This document shows positions 10,204-25,200 of a stretch of 64,000 nucleotides of DNA, piece after piece. The stretch is from Enoplolaimus lenunculus. Lineage: Eukaryota > Nematoda > Enoplea > Enoplida > Thoracostomopsidae. Every line of letters begins with the position of its first letter. Within the stretch, counting starts at the first letter, position 1. Below the pieces are notes generated by a model. It did no database searches. It had not been told where the DNA came from and saw only the letters and a program-made list of their open reading frames with translations. The DNA is taken from positions 115,356 through 179,355 of the forward strand of contig JASANG010003051.1 of the NCBI GenBank assembly GCA_030248215.1. The letters are read 5' to 3'. Both the position numbers and the translations under genes were made by a program.

Positions 10204-13200
10204 CTGTAGGGAATAAATGGTTAAGATTGAATCAGGAGTACACTGGTAACAATGGTTGATTAACGCTACGCCTGTTTACCCACCTGACAGTGATGAAACC
10301 GATTGTGAAATCCCACGACCTCTTGAAACCGCTTCTCACTAGTAGCGCCTAAACTGATGATAGCGGTTTAAAGTAATTTTGGTTTAATGCCGCGATGTAT
10401 TGCACAGCGCTAACCCCTCTCCACACTTTGGTCGAGTTGGTTTTCTGTTGTGTTCCAACTTATAAGATATCCGCCGAGAAGCGCCCTGCCCCGGACCTCA
10501 ATAATTGCGGTCCAAACTGTTTTTGCCTCACAATTACCGTTGCAAACATTAAAGAACGGAATTTGACACGAAAACGAACTGAGTTGGTTGCAGTCGACCG
10601 TAACTAAATGGTTGAGCCCATAATTTGTTGCTAAACAATTCAGTTCTTCGGTGTTTCGAGCGCCTGTTCTAACGACAAGTGAACGAGGTACATAACACGT
10701 ATTTTGTTTAAATGTTCCTTCAACTTGGCTGTCGCTGCCATCCACCGCAATACTATGCGTCCAATAAGCGTTTCCATGTTTGATTTTCAAATAGGCGACG
10801 TATTCCGAAAAATGATTTTCTGTACCGAACTGAGTTAATATTGCAGATTTGTGCTCGCTGGCACAAACGGCTTTGACATTTTCCACAGTGTCGGTTGCGT
10901 TGCTGTCCCGCAAGTATACCCGGTAACACGCTGATGGAGTCCAGTCCCAGCCAGGAGGACAGACTCAAAATTTAAGAGTAAAAGGTCACAAGACGGACAC
11001 TACTTTAAATTGGTTCCGTTGTATCAAAAATTATTTCAAATTGATAAATAGTTAACAGTTACAAAAACTTATCTTATGGTGTAACATGTTGAAAATCACC
11101 AGATTTGGTGTAAATAAATTGGAAATGTAGTTATATTATGCGGTAGTTTGTGGTATGTGAAAGGCAAAGCTAACATCATTAGCTGTCGCGTAATACGTTT
11201 TATGTTACATGTTTGATCGGAGCGACTATAACCAGTCAACAATTATAACTTTGTAATTTTATCATTCGATTTTTCTCAGTCGAATCGATACCCATGTTTG
11301 GTATATTTCAGGTTGTGATAATTGATGGGCGGTATCTTGGGTAGTCCAATCATGGATACTCGTACACTGTAAGTCAGCTGGTCATGGGCAGAAGGCCTAG
11401 ATTGCTGCGAGTAAACGGTAGTTGACCTGCCGTGATGGGAGGCTTGAGTTTAGAGCGGCCGGAAATGGGTCCGTGGCCGGTTCCAACTAGAAAAACGCCA
11501 AAAGTTGCGTTAAGTAACGTCTGTCTAAGGATTGTTTATTAGAAACTGGCTCCTACTAAGACGGAATATGGACAGGAATTTGCGGCAGAAAAGCGGCTTC
11601 CGGCTCAGGCTCCGGCTCCGGTGGAAGTTTTTCCGGAGGTTCCACCAATTTGGTAGTCAAATTTTGCATAACTTCGCAAAATTTATCTGTTTAGCGCGTT
11701 TCGTTTTTTATTTTCGTCACAATTTTTAGGAAATAATTTCCGAAATTTCGCAGATAATTAGCGTAAAATTAAACAACTTAACAACATATTGCAGATATTG
11801 GCTAAAGGTAACTAATTAACCATCATTTTTACTACCTAACTTCGCGTCACCACCGGCTCCGGGCTCAGACAAGTTTCGTTGACCTCCAGATCCGGCTCGG
11901 GTATATTCCACCTGGAGTAGCACCCTGGTCGACAGCTATCTTTGTAGACTAGCAATGCATTTTTACAGCATTAGCACACAGCTCAGATCGCTGCACGTGA
12001 CAGTCGCTGAGAAACTTCGGAACACAAAACATGCGAATGCTAGTCAAATTAAATCGATTGTGGAGTCTAAACGTGAAGCAGCGGAGGTAACGGCTTAATG
12101 GGTCATCGAAGTTATACTGTGTACACCGCTGTAAAAATAGTCTACCCACTTGTTTGCAAGGGCGGTACAAAACAATACTGGTTTTGGGATATTTGGACTT
12201 TGCAGAAGGAATACATAGTTAGTATTTTATGGTGGTAGACCGTTTGGAGGGTGTAGGGACAATGTGAACACCGTTTTTGGGTTTCCGAACCTTAATTTTC
12301 GTTTCTCCAGCACTAGTTTTAACTTGTCGCTGTAAGGAAAGTATGCTGACTCATAAGCTGACTGCTACTCTCTAAAAACTTAAACTTAAATTATAGCTTG
12401 ATAAACTTGAAAATTAGTTTAGTAAAACTAAAATGGCTGGACGGAATAACTAAACTAGAATTTTAATTTTACTTAAACTAACATGTTTTTAAGGTTGACA
12501 CGAGTTTATTCATTAAACTAACTTTGTAGATTAACAAAACTAACAGGTAGGTTTACGCTTAAACTCATTTAAAATCTTACATATTTACAGTTTAAGTTAA
12601 ACTTAACGAACTCTTAGATACACAGAATTCCAGAATTCGTGGGCTGCACTTATTACTTAAACTAAAAATTAGTTTACTTATATACTCCTGGATTTCCTTA
12701 AGCTTAATTAAAGTCAGTTTAAGCTTTTTGAGAGTATGAGCGTAAAAACATACAAACCTAAATATAGTTTTTTAATATGCAACAGCTCCAAGTACTTGCA
12801 TTGGTCACCTGAAATTGAGGTGATTTGGTCTGTCTCCGATTCAATCGACTGTCACACTTCCCTCGAACGATACATAAGTCGTTTTACGTTTCAAGAATAA
12901 AGAACCATATTTTATGAACTTACGCTAAATCGTACAAACTTCAGCCCATGTTACTTTTACTGGTGCCCCGCTTTTAGTCGCGGCTCCAGAAATTTCTGAC
13001 GGAGCAGGCTCGCAAATGTTTTGAAACGCAATTTTTCACAAAAAATTTTCTGAGGAAAAAATTGTAATGTAGGGACGATATAATTTTTGTTAACTTTCTG
13101 ATGGGGAAAATTGTAAATTACTTAAAGTATTACTGGTCTAAATCTTCAGGACACGTTCCAGTTTTAATATATCAAAACATAATGCCGATTTGACTACTCA

Positions 13201-16200
13201 TCACATCTCCTAATAATTTCAATTAAATTGGAATTTTTTAAGATTTGAATATATACTTTCACTTTTGTGATTTTATATGGACTACTGCGGAACCAAAAGT
13301 GTAATTTCAACAGTTCAGAAATCTGTATTTTTTCATGTATATTTTTTTGAGCTCATGGGTTCTGTGTCATGGTAAATTCAATTGTGCCCTTTACAGATTG
13401 CCAGATTTGCAACCTAGCCGTTTACTAATTAGCATCCTACTCACTTAAGGTAGGCATTTTATCAAATCAAGACCGATCAGAATTTAAAATGACGCCCAGT
13501 ATGTAATCTCACGACGCGACTTGGTATATGTATATAAGTAGATTTTGTTTCTTGCAAAGGTTATTAATTTTAGAACTTGACAATGCGTATTCGATGCAAA
13601 TATTTCTCTGGGCTAATTTTGATAATTTAAAAATACAAAGTCATTATTTCGATCAATGTCATGTGGGGTTCACGTTATAACCGGGGCAGCTTGGGACACG
13701 TTTTGTCCCTACTAGTTTATTAGTACAAAAAGATTAGACTGTCAGGCGGAATATCATATGACGTTCGTTGAAAATTTGGAATATCATATGATTTTCGCAT
13801 AAATGTCCCACAGTGTCACGTGAAATACCGTCCCTTGTAGACATTGATCATTTGAGAGCGGTGGTTTGTAAGCTAATGTCATATGATATTCGAGCTTTGT
13901 CGGTTGATCAGATATAAGAGCCCGAATTTTAACGTTGATGTCGAATCAACATGGGACAAACGGTGTCTCGCCTGCCCTGGTTAAAATGTGAACCCCGCAT
14001 CAAGCTAAACGGAAGTTTTTTTACTTTGGCATGTTTTAAAAAATCAAAATTTTAAATCGTCATGGAATTACGCAGGAATGTGGTTCAATATTTTAACTAA
14101 AGTTTGAATACAGAATTTCTTTGCGTTCGCTTCAGCTTCTTTAATGGTGAAACAATGCAAATAATTCCAAAAAATATTTACACAATAACAATTCGGATAT
14201 CCGGCAGATATCTTGATACACGTTTCTTTCTGAATACATATCCGGATATTCTCATATCGGAATATCCGGATATCCCGTGCCCATCTATACTATGTACTCA
14301 GGCAATTGTACACAGGGTGTGGGGAACTTTTGAATATATAATTTATAAAAACTGGAATTAGGAACTTAGAAACTCACATTTGGGTACAATTTTTGACAGT
14401 AGCATATACAGTATAACGTGTTGACCCATAAGTCTAGATTTAGGAGATATTAAAACTTCATCAAGCTACAAAATCACATTGTTTTGAAATTTATTCTGTT
14501 ACCAATAAAGTGTTCAGAAGAGTATTCTTTTTAAATAAATGGTTTTATGAGTTACCAGAACCGGATTTTAATTTCCTCAACCTTCCAAAACTTTCCAAGC
14601 TTAACTTAAGCTATTCGTTAACATATTATGCGTTATCCATTTTAATGTCTTTCTTTCACTTCCGACGTCGAAAACGCCTGCCGTCATAGTTGAAAGCGAA
14701 TTATTGCACCGATTAGTTCAAACGTCATGTACCTACCGCAGTGTTTCCGCTTTTATGATTTTTTCAATTTCCCACTGCCCTGCTGATTTTCAACTACCGT
14801 GAGGGAAATTGAAACTGAAATTTGGGTGCCCATTTCCCACTGCAGTTTTGGTGACTTTTCAATTTCCTTTTTGACAGCAAATTTAGCTTATCAATTTCCT
14901 ATTTAAGTTTTAAAAATGTCTCAATTTCCTACTGCTGTCCTATTTAAATTCCCTATTGGGAAATCGACACTCAAAATATCATTTCGATTTACTAGTACGG
15001 TTTGCAAATTGTCTCAATTTCCCACTAGACCAATTCTTTCAAATTAAATTTCCTTCTTGAAGCGTTTTTCAAAACCGTACTTGGAAATGGTTGCGTCAAT
15101 TTTCCACACGGCGGGCACACGATAAAATGGATGACGCATTAGTTTAGCTTAATAACCCGGCGGCGAACGGTTGGCCTGTACTCAGTCGACACGACGGTGC
15201 GCGGCTCGCCGTGCGCGGTCGGGTTATTAAACTAAACTAATATGTAAACTAAAGACAGTACACGGCGTGCAGTTTACGCAGCCATACGAGCGAGATTCTT
15301 TGGTTATTAATCCGAAGTATATTTGATTGGCCATAAACAAGGGCCTCGTTTTACTAGTTGGGCTCTGCTCGAGTTACGGCCGTCCTTGGGTATATCCCCG
15401 GGTGTTTTATTTCATAATCAAACGCTTCCTGGAGTAAGACCTCCACAGATAGCTGTAGCTACAGATGCTGAGAAGGCAGTAAATTGGTGAATGCAGATTT
15501 CTTAGTTTTTCGTCGGCACTCTATTCCCTCAAAAGCGGGGCCCAGCCTCGACTTGGGCGACCTATTGCGCATGCATGGCCGCAGCATGAGCAACAGTACC
15601 TAGGCTAAGCGACCGAGTTATTGCTGTGCAACTAGTAAATGTATGGATAGCTGGTGTAGGTACCCGTGACTTCGATGCCCATTGGGGACGGCGGTCTTGG
15701 CAAACATTCGTACTGACTTACGCTAAAAATTTGTTTACCTTCTTGCCCGTGTTTGCGTTCACATATCTCAGATGCAAAATCAACCGCAAATTGAGTATCC
15801 AGCGTTGCGTATGTGTCTAGTAGGTATATTTTACTAGTATCATTGCCGACAATTGCATTTAAATGTGTGTCGTTTGCATTTTCGCCAACGTATATCACCC
15901 ATACTAATCCGCCCTGTAGAAAGAAAATACTTTGTTTTTCGTTCATTAAGTTTCCGTTTATGAAGGGTCGTAACACATTATGCTTAAGCGTATCCTATAG
16001 GGCGTGGTTTAATCTTAGCAAGTATAAGTACGAATGATAGTGACAAGCAACTTGCATTTAAAAATTTTTCCGTTGTTTCGTGTCAAAATTTGGAGCAGGG
16101 CAATCAAGCACGTGATGAAGCGACTTTATTAATTTTCTCAGCCATGTTTTAATTGTTAATTAAACTTTTTTAACCAGTTCTAAGTTTAACACCAATTTTG

Positions 16201-19200
16201 ACAAAATTGCCTAAAGGAGTAAAATTTGATTTTGAGCAAACTTTTATTGTACAAGCGCATTCAAACATTTCTGAGCGTGCCAACTGAATAGCAGGCATAC
16301 AGTTTGTATCAGATTGACGTTTTTCGAATATTTCACTAAAATAATGAACAGTGGGTTAATTTGAACCATACACTAGCAGTAACACACATAAGATTGCTGT
16401 GATTAGCAACTGCATGACGTATTACAACTAACCTTTGACCGAATGCTGTCCGTGTACAAGGCACCTGGACGGAAACCAAAATCAGTCGGATTGCCAGTCA
16501 TCACGGTCACCACAGCTGTCTGTTTGCCATACGAATCGATTCTGGCATCAGCAAGTCTCAACGCCGCACCTAGCGATCTTTTATCTCCATCCATTGATGC
16601 AAGACGAATCACTCCAGCTATAATATATTTAAACAAAACTTTCACGCCAGTTCTATTTTGAATGTGGTTACACTGCGCTAGAGTTAACAGTTATCCCAAC
16701 TGCATGTAATACCAAACTCTTTGACCTTAACTTGATTCAACCTGGATTGAATATATTTATTCCTCAGTGCAAGAGTCAGAATAGTTCGAGATAATAAATT
16801 TTAAACAACATAGTAGCAAGAAACATATTTGAGCTTCTCATTACCTCGCCTGGTCAGTCCACGCCCAAATTTAATTTTTAAAAACTCGATTTTTTTAAAC
16901 TCACAAGGTCTCCCATTGGGACCCAAAACAATTTTTAATCAAAAAGTTAGGCACATCATATAGCATTCGACGCAGATTGTGGAGTTGAGTCGAAGATTGT
17001 TAAAATTTTCACAATAAGACGCGGTCAAATAACTGCTAACTTTGTGTAATTTGTCTAAATCTCCCGGTTAGTACTTAATAAAGGTTTTTGAATTGTAGTT
17101 GCATCGTATGTCGCTGGCATTTGCGTTCACAAATGTTCTCAAGACCGTTAAAGTATAAACTAACGCCATAAAATTAAAAGCAGTATATACTCCGAAAATT
17201 TCTGTTGACTTGTTGTAAAAGACTTGGTCACAGATTATAACATCGGTAAAGTATTCTTTCCAAAACCATAATTTTAGCAAACTGCTATACTTGTGAGGGA
17301 TATTAGCTATGTGCTTTGAACCGCTGTTTGCCGTGTTTTATGAAAACTTTAGATGGGTAAAAATAAACGAAACCGACACTTTGTGCAGCTCTGGAAAAGG
17401 TAACCAAAAGACCCCAAATGTCTCAGAAAAATCAATTTTCGAGGGTGTCATCGATTGCATAAACGTACCATAAACCTCATCAATAGTTGAAAACTTGTCG
17501 CGGTTGAAAGCTTCTCGAATCGTAGTCGCAAATTGAATTGTTGCGAATCGCGAATCGCTCGGGAGATTCATAACCAAGCGTGCCAGAAACTTCTTTATTT
17601 GGAACCAGGTTATATCTATGACCGCACTATCAAAAACATATATTACATCCAATGGTGAGTCCATACAATTTCTACCTGAAATTTTAAACTGTTCGCCGTT
17701 TAAATTTGTAATGTTTATATTCGGGGCTTGAAAAGTGTATACTTAACAGTCTTTGAGCAAAATATAAAATCTACAGTAACGACCAATGTTAAACTATCGT
17801 ACGAGTATTGCATCTGTGTAGCTACAAGTTGGACTGTCATAATGATTTACAACACTATAAATAAGACGCGAATGCTTGCCAAAATGCCTGAGAAATGCAA
17901 CTGCATGCATAACAATATCTTCTACAATCGTATTGCAGGTATATATTTGAGAAATATTATATTCAGAGGTGTAAGTGGGTAATGATTTCTTTACCCGGCG
18001 CGCGCCTTACCGCAAAAGTTTCATTTTTAACCCCGGCGTATACCCGAGCAATATAAATCACACAAAATCGCTTTATAATTTGGTGTACGTCACAGTAAAC
18101 TTTACTAGTGATCAATGGTTCTTTCCTAGGAAGCAATACCCGTTGCCGATTGTCAGCAAGTTTTGCAGAAACCGGAATCGAAGTTCGCCGTGAGACAAAT
18201 CAGCGCAGTTGAAATGATGTACAAATTCTGAATTTTAAGAAATTTTTCGCGCTGTGGTTAAAATTTGCGCTTTAAGCGTCCGTTTGACAAATAGCCACAA
18301 TTTGAACTGGAAAATTGCTTTAAACTTACAAAGCAGCGTACTGCACGTATACTTTTATAAAATACGCGAAATGTCTCTACTAAAATTGCGGAAAACTTCT
18401 AGCAAAACGTCTACAGGCAACGAAAGCCAATTTAGTGCCTGAGTCAAATACAGACCTCTGGTTGTAAACCTGCTATTAAAATAGTTAAACGTAATGTGTT
18501 TGTCGTTTGTTACCAAAGTTTCAGATGGGTAAAACATTGTCAAATTTCTACAAGCCGCAGCGATCCGCAAGTTCAATAGGTTTCAACTAAAATAATTTTT
18601 TCAACTCGAAAACTTTGGTCTAAAATTTCTCTTACGATATACTTCGACGCAACTAACCAGAGCACAATTGGTAGCCATGAATTTGACATGAAAACGCAGC
18701 GACAGAGTTGCAATCAGCAATTTCCAACATATGCAAATCATAGTTGAATGCAAGACAGTTGCGCTCGACGGCTTCGTCAATAAAACTTTCACACATGATT
18801 TCAGAAGTATTAAGTGCAAGTGGACATTGCGCATGATACGTGTTCGGCTCTGTGATAATAAATTTGTTCAGTGGAGCCGAAAACTTTCCATTAACTCCAA
18901 CGCTCAATCCGGTTAGATTTGTTGCTGAGCCTACGATTGTGACCAAATATTCCACATATTCATCAAATTGTTTGTGTGTTGTGAACACTACTGATTGTGC
19001 CAACGGATGCAATTCTTTGCAGAATGCGTCCACATCATGGATCGGGATTGTTGGTCTGTTCACGAACGTTTTGTAGCATGACGTTTCTGTACCATACCAA
19101 TTTGTAGGACAATTTGATCTTGAGTCTACATAATTTTTTTATAATACGACGTATCAACAATTTTTAACCGCATTCAATATGATAGATGATATACTGTAGT

Positions 19201-22200
19201 GACCCGAATAAGAGGGGGGAACTGATATTTAGTTGGCCTCTCCAGAGGGCACCCCCCTTGTTATTCGATTACAGACTGTTATTTATGTTTAGCCCAGGCT
19301 GCGTCGCCCTTCGTTACTAATATATATCCGGTGCTGCAATTATCTGTTGAATAAAACGTTTATTTGTCTTGTGACTAGGTTATAATTAGGAATGTATTTT
19401 CAAAAGTTAAGTACGCTATAAAGTTTCGAATTCAAATAATTGGTCTTGGAGTCATTTACGCTACAGTTAGGGTTAATTGACATTTATGGACTCTAATTAG
19501 GGTTTAAGGATCCTATCCGCTTACGGACTCTTATTAGGGATACAGATTCCTATTGATTCAGACTCAAAATGGAGACCCCCACTTATTACCCACCTCTTAT
19601 TCGGGTCAATACAGTACTTTAGAGTTTTTTAAAATTATTCCTATTGTTTACAGCAATGTAGCATTAGGTCCAAAGCTGCATCAAAAGTTTAAGCATTTAC
19701 AGCTGCAGATTTAGAAATTTCTAACGTCGGCGGACACCGGAGAGATAGAAATTACCGAAATGCGGCCATAAAAGTGACAGCAAGCTTTAGAGAAATATAG
19801 ATATAGAAGTATATTTAGACATTCGGCACCTTAGGTGTGGTTAATTTTTGGAAATTTCGTTGAAACGGTGGAAACAGCATCAAAATATTACAAATTTTAC
19901 AATGTATGCGAAACAATGACAATGTGTGTACGACCCTTACTTATAATCATCGTGGCAAACATTGTACGATATAAAAAATGTTATGTGAACTGATAATTAA
20001 CTGTTTTTGATCAAAAATTTTTTAACAGACGTTCAAAACTTTAATGAAAGCGCAAATGAAAACAGCAGCTAAAACACAACAAAATTTTCAATCTCAAAAT
20101 TGTTCGACGTCAATAAAGTTTTCAATTTTGTACGCGTTTTCAAGTTTTTTTAAATACTACACTCAATATCAAATTTCTGAAAAGACCTTAATTTTTAAGT
20201 ACAAGTTTTGCACATTTCAAAATTACAGATTTTTGTATCTTTTAGAGTGCTGTAAGACTTAACCCTTTCTCACATGAATATTTTCTATTTCCCTGAGACT
20301 TACTTTTATGCTAGGATTCGAACTCCAGTAACTGGAGTGGGAGGCGTATATCAGCATCACTCAGCTATAGGAGCTTGACGCTCGAGCCCGAGGGGGTTCT
20401 CACGTCTTGCGGTGATTTAGTACTATGTATACGTGTTTCAGTTGTTAAACACGGTGCGATATATATTATTCAACGTATATACACTGCGCTGAGTTGCCTA
20501 TAGGCAGCTCAATGAGAGAAGGGGTTATAGATAGTAAACTGAAAATTTTTCGCGTAACCCTTTCTCACATGAATATTTTCTGTTTCCCTTGAGACCTACT
20601 TATATGCTAGGATTCGAACTCCAGTGAGTGGAGTGGGAGGCGTATACCATTACCACTCAGCTATAGGAGCTTGACGCTCGAGCCCGAGGGGGTTCTCACG
20701 TCTTGCGGTGATTTAGTACTATGTATACGTGTTTCACTTGTTAAACACGGTGCGATATATATTATTTAACGTATATACACTGCGCTGAGTTGCCTATAGG
20801 CAGCTCAATGAGAGAAGGGGTTATAGATAGTAAACTGAAAATTTTTCGCGTAACCCTTTCTCACATGAATATTTTCTGTTTCCCTTGAGACCTACTTATA
20901 TGCTAGGATTCGAACTCCAGTGACTGGAGTGGGAGGCGTATACCATCACCACTCAGCTATAGGAGCTTGACGCTCGAGCCCGAGGGGGTTCTCACGTCTT
21001 GCGGTGATTTAGTACTATGTATACGTGTTTCAGTTGTTAAACACGGTGCGATATATATTATTTAACGTATATACACTGCGCTGAGTTGCCTATAGGCAGC
21101 TCAATGAGAGAAGGGGTTATAGATAGTAAACTGAAAATTTTTCGCGTAACCCTTTCTCACATGAATATTTTCTGTTTCTCTTGAGACCTACTTATATGCT
21201 AGGATTCGAACTCCAGTGAGTGGAGTGGGAGGCGTATACCATTACCACTCAGCTATAGGAGCTTGACGCTCGAGCCCGAGGGGGTTCTCACGTCTTGCGG
21301 TGTTTTAGTACTATGTATACGTGTTTCAGTTGTTAAACACGGTGCGATATATATTATTTAACGTATATACACTGCGCTGAGTTGCCTATAGGCAGCTCAA
21401 TGAGAGAAGGGGTTATAGATAGTAAACTGAAAATTTTTCGCGTAACCCTTTCTCACATGAATATTTTCTGTTTCCCTTGAGACCTACTTATATGCTAGGA
21501 TTCGAACTCCAGTGACTGGAGTGGGAGGCGTATACCATCACCACTCAGCTATAGGAGCTTGACGCTCGAGCCCGAGGGGGTTCTCACGTCTTGCGGTGAT
21601 TTAGTACTATGTATACGTGTTTCAGTTGTTAAACACGGTGCGATATATATTATTTAACGTATATACACTGCGCTGAGTTGCCTATAGGCAGCTCAATGAG
21701 AGAAGGGGTTATAGATAGTAAACTGAAAATTTTTCGCGTAACCCTTTCTCACATGAATATTTTCTATTTCCCCTGAGACCTACTTATATGCTAGGATTCG
21801 AACTCCAGTGACTGGAGTGGGAGGCGTATACCATCACCACTCAGCTATAGGAGCTTGACGCTCGAGCCCGAGGGGGTTCTCACGTCTTGCGGTGATTTAG
21901 TACTATCATAGGGACACGGTAGTGTCACTATTATATGTTTCTTCCAAAAGTGTTCACGTCTCTCTTATGTTTCTATCAAAAGTCTATTATTTATACTATT
22001 ATATATACAAACGTATGTCATTCAAGATCATGGTAACCGGTGTTCATTCGCTATATTTAAAGAAAATTTGTCGAAGTATTAAACGTAAACGTTTTCATAA
22101 GATCGGAACCGCAAAATTTCGCATTGGTATTTGGATTAAAATCTTGTCGCAAGGTGTTCTACAGAGTCGTATATTGTAACAATCCAATTTCTTATGTGTT

Positions 22201-25200
22201 ACATAAGGTACCTCAACCATATACGTTAAGCTATATATTTAACGAAAATACTATTGTTTAGTACGTATATATGCGAAACATGTTGAGTGGACAATTACGA
22301 AAAACATTGGCTTATATGATTACAAATTAGTAATAACATAGCTAGTTTTGGATGGTCATAGGTCTGTAGATTTAACGGTTTGTATACTGTATTAAACAAT
22401 CGGAGTATATTGTTTTTCGTGTTCGTCTGTAGATCTTGTTATAAATGGTATATTCTTTTGAAAATTTTTAGATATACTACAAGCGCAAAGTTGCCATATT
22501 TAAAGCACAAGGACTTGTCGCGGAAGCGATTGATCTGTTGAATGAATATTTATCCAAGTCAGTGTATAGGTTTAGCTGCAGCCAACATTACCTATTTAAA
22601 TTTTTAGGTTACGATGCTCTTTTTTATCTTCTTACAGAAATATACTTGAACTTGTATATTGATGATTGTTTTTGCGGGGTTGATGCAACAGAAATTTATT
22701 TTGAGTGAAGTCGTTATCTGAAATCAGGAAACCATAACCATATTTTTATAAGTCAAAAAGATTATTTTTTGTATTATATCTGCCGAAGAGAAATACGTAT
22801 ATTTGTGAAACAGCACCATGCGTTTTAAGCATGCATTATTACGAGTTCAGGTTATATTACATTTTAGTTTGCTTGCTTTGTGATCGTTAGCAGTATACAG
22901 AATGTTTTTTGCTTGGCGAAATATCGTTTTTGCGATAATTTGGAAACATTGCCATTCGTTCTTTCAGGTTTATGAACGATAACGAAGCGTGGATGGAGCT
23001 AAGTGAATTATACCTCTCTGAGCAAGACTATGTCCGAGCTGCTTTTTGCTTTGAAGAGCTCATTCTGTCCAATCCGCACAATCATTTGTTTCATCAGCGA
23101 TTTGCTGAAGTAAGTATAATTTATATTGCGACCTCACCATGCGCTTGAGTAAAGGTTTTGCACACAGTCCGTAGTTTAAAAACCGCTTTACGCTGAGTGA
23201 CAATTTAGTGTTTAAATGATTGTTTTTCAATTGATGTATTACAAAGAGCAATTTGAATGACGTGGTCGTAATGTAAATTTTGCAAGATTGTAAACATTCA
23301 TGTTGAAGTTTGGCTGGACATAATACGGTATATTTATTTGACGTTGTCCTTTACTTTATAGATCATATATACACAAGACGGATTGGACAATTTGGAAACT
23401 GCAAAGTCGTACTTCAGTCAAGCTGCCAAGTTGAATCCAAACAACATGCGTGCTCTGTATGGATTGTTTACGGTGTGTTTTGAAAGGAAACATCACATGC
23501 GTGGTTTTATAGGCATAGGCATTTTGAAAAGGCGAAGTTACGTTCTATTAAAATTTTGAAGGGATTTCTTGCGTTACCGGGCCGAAAAGTTACTAAAACA
23601 TTCTGAAAATGTCAAAGGCATGGTTTGACTCCTAAGTCTACATCTGTCTATATCCTTGGAGTCCTGTATTCTTCACAAGTACAATTGTTACGCAAGCTGT
23701 GTCTAGATTGTACTTGTGTTGAATCCACTAATTTACGTTTCTCTTATTCCTATACTCGCACCTCAGTACAAGCTTTGAAACTAACCATCGGTGGCTTGGA
23801 AAGCGCTGGATAAAATAAATAATTCAGATATTCGGTGCTCTCTGAAGATGGAACAATATACTAGTTCTTACACAAATCACTTGCAGTCATTCACAGTAAA
23901 ACTGCGCATAAATTTAACGTTCTTTCTAGTTAAATTTTACACCTTGTGCAATTATGCATTAGTCGCTGAATGTTCATTGCTTCGTTGCAATGTTAGTTGA
24001 TAACAAAAATATCGGGGTAACCGGACATCCTGCTAGTCGAGGTCAGACAGATGATATCCGGATCAAAACTTAGTTGGATAAGAATAATGCAGATATCCGA
24101 TGCTCATCACTGGTTACGGTAATGCTGCAGAGATCTTTTGTATGTTCGAGCTTGGATTTTATTGTTTGTTGATACTCAGATTTCCGTCGGCTTGATTAAA
24201 CTAACTAACTAGATTATTATTGTTTTGGTAGATGTGCCGCATGATACTAAAGTGTTTATTTCGTTTTCACTTGCGTTTCAGTGTTGTGCACAACTGTTGA
24301 CCGGTGGAAAACTTGGCGGACAAAAACGTAAAGACCGCACAAAGTTGGCATCCTGGGCAGCTGATGAAATTATGCAAAGATATAGCGGTGAAGTACGTAA
24401 AGTTATATGTTACGCAAAATGTGTAGTTTCTATCCAGCATGGCATAGAATGATGCCATATCGCCTTGCGTTTAAAGGTTTATGTAGTGATGTGATCGGAT
24501 ATTTCTTGTCTTCATATTTGCATATCCGGCAATTCTTGCCGAATATTTATCCGGATATCCGAAATAGAGTACTTAGGCTTAAATTTGAGACTTCTTTTTT
24601 GCTTGGGCTTGGATCAAACTTTGTTTTAAAGCTTGGAGATTTGTATACCAAATCTACTCACAAAAATTGTCAGAATTTAGTTCAATATTCTTACTCTTGT
24701 TTGAGTAGAAAATTCTTTTCGTCTACTCCAGCTACTATAGTGGTAAAACAATGCAAATTATTCTAAGAATTTACACAATAGCATTACGGATATCTGGATA
24801 CATATTTCTTTTCGCTTTCGGATACATATCCGGATATCTTTCGTATTCTGATCTCCGGTGCCAATAGCCATTTATCGTATGATGGCTGTTTAGGTTCGTC
24901 TGTAAATAATTTTCGGAAGTATCCGCGTGGCTACAATTACTTCGAATGCTGTAGAAACACCGGATTTACAATATTCGAGGGTCGACAATGATTATACATA
25001 CAAGGCTATGCCACATTTAACAAAAATCAAATTTTAGCCAACGCTAGTTGCTGTTTTTCAAATCGCAAAAGTCATCGTCCATAGCCAGTGAGAATTTCAA
25101 CTTCGCGTACACAAATTAATTTTTAACCACGCATTACTGTTATAAATATAATTACATCGTTTGTACAAAATCAAAAATTTTCAGGATTTGAACAATTCAT

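Larger units (their letters stand above)
12096..14431. mobile_element. family T1 ends around a composite of nested elements
   Basis: Left end AATGGGTCATCGAAGTTATA at 12096 and right end ACGTGTTGACCCATA at 14416-14430 match the T1 element at 1611-2140. The simple copy is ~530 bp and this one is ~2.3 kb. The extra length includes at least three other repeats (12368, 13661, 14101), consistent with repeated insertion into one old element, though two unrelated half copies cannot be excluded. Confidence 0.5.

Noticed and set aside
15632-15976. Longer minus frame extending the vWA exon on both sides
   Set aside because: The paralogue and splice sites limit the exon to 15739-15913; the extensions are intron read-through.
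20259-21906. Cluster of functional tRNA genes
   Set aside because: A- and B-box-like motifs are present, but the anticodon arm does not pair well and every unit ends in transposon-like termini.
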